From Prorocentrum cordatum (taxonomy: Eukaryota; Sar; Dinophyceae; Prorocentrales; Prorocentraceae), in assembly GCA_963575745.1 (NCBI GenBank), contig CAUYUJ010021071.1:313818-377817 (forward strand): 64,000 nucleotides of DNA. The letters run 5' to 3'. The notes under the pieces were generated by a model. It was not told the origin of the DNA. It did not search any database and worked only from the letters and a program-made list of their open reading frames with translations. Shown here one piece after another: positions 58,337-64,000 of this stretch. The translations under genes and the position numbers were made by a program. The number at the start of each line of letters is the position of its first letter. Position 1 is the stretch's first letter.

Positions 58337-59301
58337 TTCGTCCTCCCCCGCTTGGACTCCGCACGAAGGATCTCCAACGCTTCCAGGATCCGCTTGCGCT
58401 CGTCGGGGTTTGTAGCCCCTGCCAGCAGCCCTCCTGGATCCTCTCCATCAAGATGGTCGCTGAAGCCACCGCGATCGCCATCCTCCATGGTAGCATCGCC
58501 ATCGGCCCCCTTGGCCGCCTCGGCGCCGCCGTCGGCGCCAGGCGCGCCGCCACCGTTGGCGCCACCACCTGCTGGAGGGGCCGTGGAGGAAGGACAGGGG
58601 TCAGGGGAGGCAGCAGGCCGCTGCTTCTGGGCGAAATCGGCGACGGCCATGGTGACCTTCCCGAAGATGGCCTCAACAGTGTCGCCTTGGCCTGCGCTGG
58701 ACTGCAACTGCTTGAGCTGCTCGAGCAAGGGGCCGATGTCAAGCTTGGGCGGCGTAGTGGACGCACCCAGTGCCTTGGCAGCTTCCTCCTTGGCCACAGC
58801 CAGCTCCTGCTCCAGAGAAGCGACGGCCACCTGCTGCTCCTGCAGGGCGACCATGGCCTTGGCTGCTGCCTCCTTCGCCTTCTGCAGCTTCTGCTGACCA
58901 GCGAGCAAAGATTTCGCAGCCTTCTCCACAATGTTATTCTGCGTGACGCCTGGAGTCCAGCCTGCCGCCGCCGCCGTTCTCGCATACTGACCACGATCAC
59001 GGCTGGACTGAGACAGAGTAGACTTGACCAACCCCCAGACATCTGGAGCAAGCTCCACGCACGATTTGACACCAGCATCATCAAGTGTAGCACCTGCAGC
59101 AACACGCCGACGAGGAGGCTTGCCAGGCTTAAGCTGCGGAGCACCTTGAGCCCACTTCCCACCTGCGGTGTGCCACGGACGCGGTGCGGGGCCATGGCCA
59201 GGCCGAACTCCGCTGCACCCCGACTGGGCACACTTGACCTTGCTGATCGGGTTGAACTTCGGGCAGCACGGACATTTCCAATGCGCCCCGACATTCGCCA
59301 T
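58330..59301 (-). CDS. LINE ORF1: zinc finger and coiled-coil protein
   Basis: 323 residues from ATG at 59301-59299 (MANVGAHWKCP) to TAG at 58332-58330. Residues ~8-30 form a W-x-C-x2-C-x10-C-x4-C cluster resembling a RanBP2-type zinc ribbon. A basic segment follows (KPGKPPRRRV). Residues ~125-180 form an Ala/Glu/Lys/Gln heptad-like coiled coil (about 58930-58760). The rest is Gly/Ala/Asp-rich with a basic tail (AESKRGRTNL). LINE ORF1 proteins bind element RNA and multimerise, and the finger plus coiled coil fits that role. The frame is open upstream into the TGTGCGCG repeat, but that part is repeat translation. This ATG is the first in frame after the repeat. Confidence 0.8.
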   Translation of the reverse strand: MANVGAHWKCPCCPKFNPISKVKCAQSGCSGVRPGHGPAPRPWHTAGGKWAQGAPQLKPGKPPRRRVAAGATLDDAGVKSCVELAPDVWGLVKSTLSQSSRDRGQYARTAAAAGWTPGVTQNNIVEKAAKSLLAGQQKLQKAKEAAAKAMVALQEQQVAVASLEQELAVAKEEAAKALGASTTPPKLDIGPLLEQLKQLQSSAGQGDTVEAIFGKVTMAVADFAQKQRPAASPDPCPSSTAPPAGGGANGGGAPGADGGAEAAKGADGDATMEDGDRGGFSDHLDGEDPGGLLAGATNPDERKRILEALEILRAESKRGRTNL

Positions 59302-59400
59302 CGCTGTGCCCTCACGGGCGAGAGAAGCAATCTGCAGAACGAGCCACTTCAGCTCGGTACAGCAATATAGCCGCTCTGAATGTATGCTGCACCAAGCCCA

Positions 59401-59417
59401 CTTGGGCCAGAACGGCT
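59401..59417 (-). other. Diverged 5'-truncated spliced-leader relict at the LINE 5' end
   Basis: The minus strand reads AGCCGTTCTGGCCCAAG, which aligns to positions 6-22 of dinoSL with 14 of 17 matches. All three differences are transitions (A10 to G, T13 to C, T18 to C). It lies exactly at the junction with the TGTGCGCG repeat, where the 5' end of a trans-spliced LINE transcript would be expected. Confidence 0.6.
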
Positions 59418-60173
59418 GTGCGCGTGTGCGCGTGTGCGCGTGTGCGCGTGTGCGCGTGTGCGCGTGTGCGCGTGTGCGCGTGTGCGCGTGTGCGCGTGTG
59501 CGCGTGTGCGCGTGTGCGCGTGCGCGCGTGTGCGCGTGTGCGCGTGTGCGCGCGTGCGCGCGTGCGTGCGCGCGTGCGCGCGTGCGCGCGTGCGCGCGTG
59601 CGCGCGTGCGCGCGCGCGCGCGTGCGCGCGTGCGCGTGTGCGCGTGTGCGCGTGTGCGCGCGTGCGGTGTGCGCGTGTGCGCGTGTGCGCGTGTGCGCGT
59701 GTGCGCTGTGCGCGTGTGCGCGTGTGCGCGTGTGTACGCGTGCGCGTGCGCGCGTGCGCGCGTGCGCGCGTGCGCGCGTGAGTGCGTGTGTGCGTGTGCG
59801 CGTGTGCGCGTGCGCGCGCGTGCGCGCGGGCGCGCGCGCGCGGCGCGCGTGCGCGCGCGGGCGCGCGGGCGCGCGTGCGCGCGGCGCGCGGGCGCGCGGG
59901 CGCGCGAAGGCGCGCGAAGGCGCGCGAAGGCGCGCGCGCGCGGGCGCGCGGGCGCGCGGCGCGCGGGCGCGCGCGGCGCGCGCGTGCGCGCGTGCGCGCG
60001 TGCGCGCGTGCGCGCGTGCGCGCGTGCGCGCGTGTGCGTGTGCGCGCGTGCGCGTGTGCGCGTGTGCGCGTGTGCGCGTGTGCACGTGTGCGCGTGTGTG
60101 CGTGTGCGCGTGTGCGCGTGTGCGCGCGTGCGCGTGTGCGCGTGTGCGCGTGTGTGCGCGTGTGCGCGTGTGC

Positions 60174-60204
<31 letters not shown>

Positions 60205-60227
60205 CGTGTGCGCGTGTGCGCGTGTGC

Positions 60228-60258
<31 letters not shown>

Positions 60259-61322
60259 GGCGTGCGTGCGTGCGTGCGGGCGGGCGTGCGTGCGTGCGTG
60301 CGTGCGTGCGTGTGCGCGTGTGCGCGTGTGCGCGTGTGCGCGTGTGCGCGTGTGCGCGTGTGCGCGTGTGCGCGTGTGCGCGTGTGCGCGTGCGCGCGTG
60401 TGCGCATGTGCGCGTGTGCGAGCGTGCGCGCGTGCGCGCGTGCGCGCGTGCGCGCGTGGCGCGCGTGTGCGCGTGCGTGTGCGCGTGCGCGTGCGTGTAC
60501 GTGTGCGCGCGCGCGTGCGCGTGCGCGTGCGCGTGCGCGTGCGCGTGCGCGTGCGCGTGCGCGTGCGCGTGCGCGTGCGCGTGCGCGTGGCCGTGGCCGT
60601 GGCCGTGGCCGTGGCCGTGGCCGTGGCCGTGGCCGTGGCCGTGGCCGTGGCCGTGGCCGTGGCCGTGTGGCCGTGGCCGTGTGGCCGTGTGGCCGCGTGG
60701 CCGTGTGGCCGCGTGGCCGTGTGGCCGTGTGGCCGTGGGGCCGTGGGGCCGTGGGGCCGTGGGGCCGTGGGGCCGTGGGGCCGTGGCGCCGTGGCGCCGT
60801 GGCGCCGTGGCGCCGTGGCCCGTGGGCCGTGGGCCGTGGGCCGTGGGGCCGTGGGGCCGTGGGGCCGTGGGGCCGTGGCGCCGTGGCGCCGTGGCGCCGT
60901 TGGCTCCGTGGCTCCGTGGCTCCGTGGCTCCGTGGCTCCGTGGCTCCGTGGCTCCGTGGCTCCGTGGCTCCGTGCTCCGTGGCTCCGTGCGTGGGTGCGT
61001 GGGTGCGTGGGTGCGTGGGTGCGTGGGTGCGTGGGTGCGTGGGTGCGTGGGTGCGTGGGTGCGTGGGTGCGTGGGTGCGTGGGTGCGTGGGTGCGCGTGC
61101 GTGGGTGCGTGGGTGCGTGGGTGCGTGGGTGCGTGGTGTGGGCGCGGGTGCGCGGGTGCGTGGTGCGTGGGTGCGCGGGTGCGTGGGTGCGTGTGCGTGG
61201 GTGCGTGGGTGCGTGGTGCGCGTGGGTGCGTGGGTGCGTGGGTGCGTGGGTGCGTGGGTGCGTGGGCGCGTGGTCGCGTGGGGCGCGTGTGGCGCGTGGG
61301 CGCGTGGGCGTGTGGGTGCGTA

Positions 61323-61389
<67 letters not shown>

Positions 61390-61820
61390 GTGTACGTGTA
61401 TGTGTATGTGCATGTGCATGTGTATGTGTCTGTGTATGTGTATGCGTCTGTATATGTGTATGTGTATGTGTATGTGTGTATGTGTGTATGTGTGTGTATG
61501 TGTGTATGTGTGTGTATGTCTGTGTGCGTGTGTGCGTGTGTGCGTGTGCGTGTGTGCGTGTCGTGTGTGCGTGTGCGTGTGTGCGTGTGTGTGTGGTGCG
61601 TGTGTGCGTGTGTGCGTGTGCGTGTGTGCGTGTGTGCGCGTGTGCGCGTGTGCGCGTGTGCGCGTGTGCGCGTGTGCGCGTGTGCGCTGCGCGTGTGCGC
61701 GTGTGCGCGTGTGCGCGTGTGCGCGTGTGCGCGTGTGCGCGTGTGCGCGCGCGCGTGCGTGCGTGCGTGCGTGCGCGCGTGCGTGCGCGCGTGTGTGCGT
61801 GCATGCGTGCGTGCGTGCGC

Positions 61821-61854
<34 letters not shown>

Positions 61855-62150
61855 ATGCGTGCGTGCGTGCGCGCGCGGGTGTGTGTGTGTGTGTGCGTGT
61901 GCTTGTGCGCGTGCGCGTGCGCGTGCGAGTGCATGTGCGCGTGCGCTATGCGTAAGGCTGCGCGTGTGCGTGTGCACATGCGTGCGCGCGCGCGTGCGCG
62001 TGCGCGTGCGCCTGCGCGTGCGCGTGCGCGCGCGTGCGCGTGCGTTTGCGTGTGCGTGCGTGTGCGTACGTGTGCGTGTGTGCGTGCGCGTGCGCATGCG
62101 CGCGCGTGCGCGTGCGCGTGCGCGTGCGCGCGCGCGTGAGCGTGCCCGCG
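59418..62150. repeat. 2.7-kb alternating purine-pyrimidine repeat in word blocks
   Basis: Blocks in order: TGTGCGCG octamers; GCGCGCGGGC (59820-59985); octamers again; TGCG tetramers (60230-60310); TGCGCG hexamers (60490-60588); GGCCGT (60588-60667); TGTGGCCG; GGGGCCGT; GGCGCCGT; GGCTCCGT (60900-60980); GGGTGCGT (60988-61270); TGTATG (61320-61470); TGTGCG; octamers; TGCG; TGCGCG. No gene; frames are Cys/Val/Arg or His/Thr/Ala repeats. Confidence 0.95.
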
Positions 62151-62569
62151 CGCGGGCGCGAGGCCGGCGGGCTCGCTGCTGCTGCTGCGGCTGCTGCCGC
62201 CGCCGACGCCGGCGGCGCGCCTGCGGCCGCCTCCTGCCTCGACCTCCAGGGCGGCCGCCTCTCTGTCCTGCAGGCGGGCGCCACCGCGGCCCGCCGCTTC
62301 AGCTCTGCCGCTATACAAGCGGCGACGTCGTCTCTGCCGCTACCGCGTCGCCGGCGGCGGCGCAAGACCGCGCGGCGGGTTCCGCCCCCGGCGGCTGGGC
62401 GCCCGGCGCTGGATCTCGGCCGGCCCCGACGAGGAGGCAGCGGGAAGCGGGAGTGGACGCCAAAATGCCCGAGAGGAGCGGCAGCGCAACTCGGGCGGCG
62501 CCGCCGCGGCCACGCATTCGGAACAGCTGCGGCAAGCAGGGCTCGGAGTTGCAGGCCGAGCTGTCCGAC
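62151..62569. other. GC-rich unassigned sequence with GCTGCTGC run
   Basis: GCTGCTGCTGCGGCTGCTGCC at the left, then unique GC-rich sequence. Frames on both strands are open and Arg/Ala-rich. No motif recognised. Confidence 0.4.
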
Positions 62570-64000
62570 GAGGAGCGGCGGCGCGCGGCGGCTGACTCCG
62601 ACGGGTTCCAACCTTCTCCTGGAACGCCCGGGGCCCCGAGAGGCCCCCGCAACAGCGCGCCTCGGCAAGGGCCGTCTGGGAGCGGCCGAACATCGCCCCA
62701 CCTCGCCGCGGCCCCCGTCCGCGGGGCGGACCCCTCGCCACGGCGACGAAGTGCTTCGACGGACCCCGGCCTTCTCCCGGAGCGCCGGGGAGCTCGGGGG
62801 GCCCCGCAACAGCGCGCCTCAACGAGAGCAATCTGGGAGCGCCCGAATCACCCCACCTTGACCCCGGAATGTCCCCCTGCGACACAGGACCTCGCCCTGG
62901 GCGCGCCGGTGTCAGCCGAGAGGGGCCAGACATCTCTCCGCGCATGCGCCCGCGACCACAGGCCCGAGGCGGAAGGAAGATGAGGTAGCGGGGACGGACC
63001 CCGCGGATGCCTTCCGCGCGGCGCGGAGCACCTCAACCCTGGGCGCGACGACGTCTGCGGGGAGGGCCCAACCCCAACACGCCGTTCTCGCCAGGTGCGA
63101 CCCCTGACCCAAGGCGGAAAGGATGCGGGGGCGGACGCCGCGGGCGCCCTCCGCGCGACCCGGGCCACCCCACTCCGGGCGCGACGATGTCCGCAGAGAG
63201 GGCTCTGTCAGCCCCACCCCGCTGGCTCGGAGCCAGACAGGCGCGCTGCCCCCGATTCCTCGTCGCCGCGGCTGGACTCTCGGGGCGTCGGAGAACACGG
63301 GGGCAGAGGGGGGCGGGGTCCCTTGTCGCCGCGACCAGAAAGCGGAACCCAGCAGCACATTCGCGAGCACCTCGGCGGGCTCCAGCCCGGGCGCTCGGGA
63401 CTTCGGGGGGGCCCCCGACAAGGGCCGTCTGACCGATTCGCCCCACCATGGCACGGCTGCCCTCCGCGGGGCGAGGCCCTCGCCACGACGACCGCGAGCG
63501 CCTCGACGGATTCCGGCGTTCTCCCGGAGCGCCGGGGGCCTCGGGGCCCCAGCCGCCGCGCGCCTCGACGAGAGCCGTCTGGGAACGCCCGAGCACCCCA
63601 CCTTGCCGCGGCGACCCCGGCATGCCCCATGCGACACAAACCACCTCACCCTGGGCGCGCTGGTGTTAGCTGGGCGGGATCAGCCCCATCTCTCCGCGCT
63701 TGCACCCACTGGTTAGGCGACCCCAGACCCGATGCGGAAGGGGGAGGAAGCGGGGGCGGGCCCCGCGGACGCCCTCCAGGCGACACGGAGCACGTCACCC
63801 TGGGCGCGAAGATGCCTGCAGAGAGGTCGCACCCCAAATCCGCCAAATGCGCGCCGGTCAGGCGCGACCCCAGACCCAGAAGGGAAGTGGGGGGAGGAGG
63901 CGACGAGCACCACGGGCGCCCTCCGCGCGACACGGGGCACCTCACCCCGGGTGCGACGCTGTATGTAAAGAGGGCTCAACCCCATCTCTCCGTGCATGCG
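62570..64000. repeat. ~145-bp satellite, two interleaved unit types
   Basis: Type A (CCTGGGCGCG-CG-TGTC-GC-GAGAGGG followed by CGAGGCGGAAG) is anchored near 62890, 63032, 63168, 63644, 63792 and 63941, at 136-149-base spacing. Type B (GGGGCCCC-CAACAGCGCGCCTC, CTGGGAGCG-CCGAA, CACCCCACCTTG) lies near 62640, 62790 and 63541. It runs off the window end. Confidence 0.8.

Larger units (their letters stand above)
53214..59417 (-). mobile_element. LINE (non-LTR) retrotransposon, two ORFs
   Basis: Complete-looking 6.2-kb element on the minus strand: a 116-base 5' leader that begins with a dinoSL relict, ORF1 (zinc finger, coiled coil), ORF2 (endonuclease, reverse transcriptase, RNase H, C-terminal Cys motifs) and a ~420-base 3' UTR without poly-A. 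The ORFs are long and undamaged in the sense direction, and catalytic motifs are kept, so this may be a recent or even competent copy. Both ends abut the octameric TGTGCGCG repeat, which suggests insertion into that repeat. Any target-site duplication would be hidden by the repeat. Confidence 0.85.

Noticed and set aside
58335-59330. N-terminal extension of LINE ORF2 upstream of 58334
   Set aside because: It is ORF1 read in the +1 phase, with no domain and a composition expected of an out-of-frame reading.
57961-59370. Plus-strand 469-codon frame over the LINE
   Set aside because: Antisense shadow of ORF1/ORF2; no motif.
59418-62150. Telomeric repeat
   Set aside because: Words are TGTGCGCG, GGCCGT and similar, not the TTTAGGG type expected for these algae, and the block is internal.

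Overview
The window looks like dinoflagellate nuclear DNA. The evidence is three relict copies of the dinoflagellate spliced leader (dinoSL) embedded in the DNA, a degenerate Ty1/copia polyprotein, a two-ORF LINE with apurinic-type endonuclease, reverse transcriptase and RNase H, high GC in the unique stretches, and an extreme load of simple repeats and minisatellites. I see no intact host gene, no rRNA or tRNA, no CRISPR array and no prokaryotic operon. The genus cannot be fixed from the sequence. One 100-N assembly gap lies at 52529-52628.

Layout: 1-9000 is GC-rich unassigned sequence, a degenerate ~50-bp repeat in two blocks, and CTC/GAC microsatellites. Positions 8960-11895 hold a broken, unrecognised minus-strand coding remnant. 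Positions 11896-19083 hold one badly decayed minus-strand copia element that still reads in order: gag, zinc knuckle, protease, GAG-pre-integrase, integrase, RT, RNase H. An AT/poly-A block interrupts it. Positions 19775-19999 are a foldback element. Positions 20857-22700 and 37680-40165 are two ~90-bp minisatellite arrays. Both end in GCTGTACTG, then a purine tract, then a conserved tail, and a short inverted relative lies at 44300-44600. Positions 22900-28900 contain dispersed repeats, a ~400-bp tandem repeat whose units carry large palindromes, and a recurring GGGATAGCGTG motif. Positions 28150-37300 are dominated by CTC, CAT, GAC and TTA microsatellites, with a dinoSL-headed pseudogene at ~33360-34733 (minus). 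Positions 40690-53213 are CT/TA, CA, TTGTG and TG/CG repeats, more minisatellites, and a second dinoSL relict at 47988-48009.

The best-preserved element is a LINE on the minus strand (about 53214-59417). It is framed on both sides by octameric TGTGCGCG-type repeat. Its 5' end is a diverged, 5'-truncated dinoSL. ORF1 (zinc finger plus coiled coil) stops at CTT-TAG-T, and the ORF2 endonuclease resumes immediately in the +1 frame with no start codon ahead of it. That is the form of a programmed +1 frameshift site. Long alternating purine-pyrimidine tracts follow (59418-62150), then a ~145-bp satellite to the end of the window.

Recurring theme: retrocopies headed by relict spliced leaders, each starting at the edge of a simple-sequence tract, in a region otherwise built from local tandem amplification. 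Domain calls rest on motifs read by eye; no database search was run.
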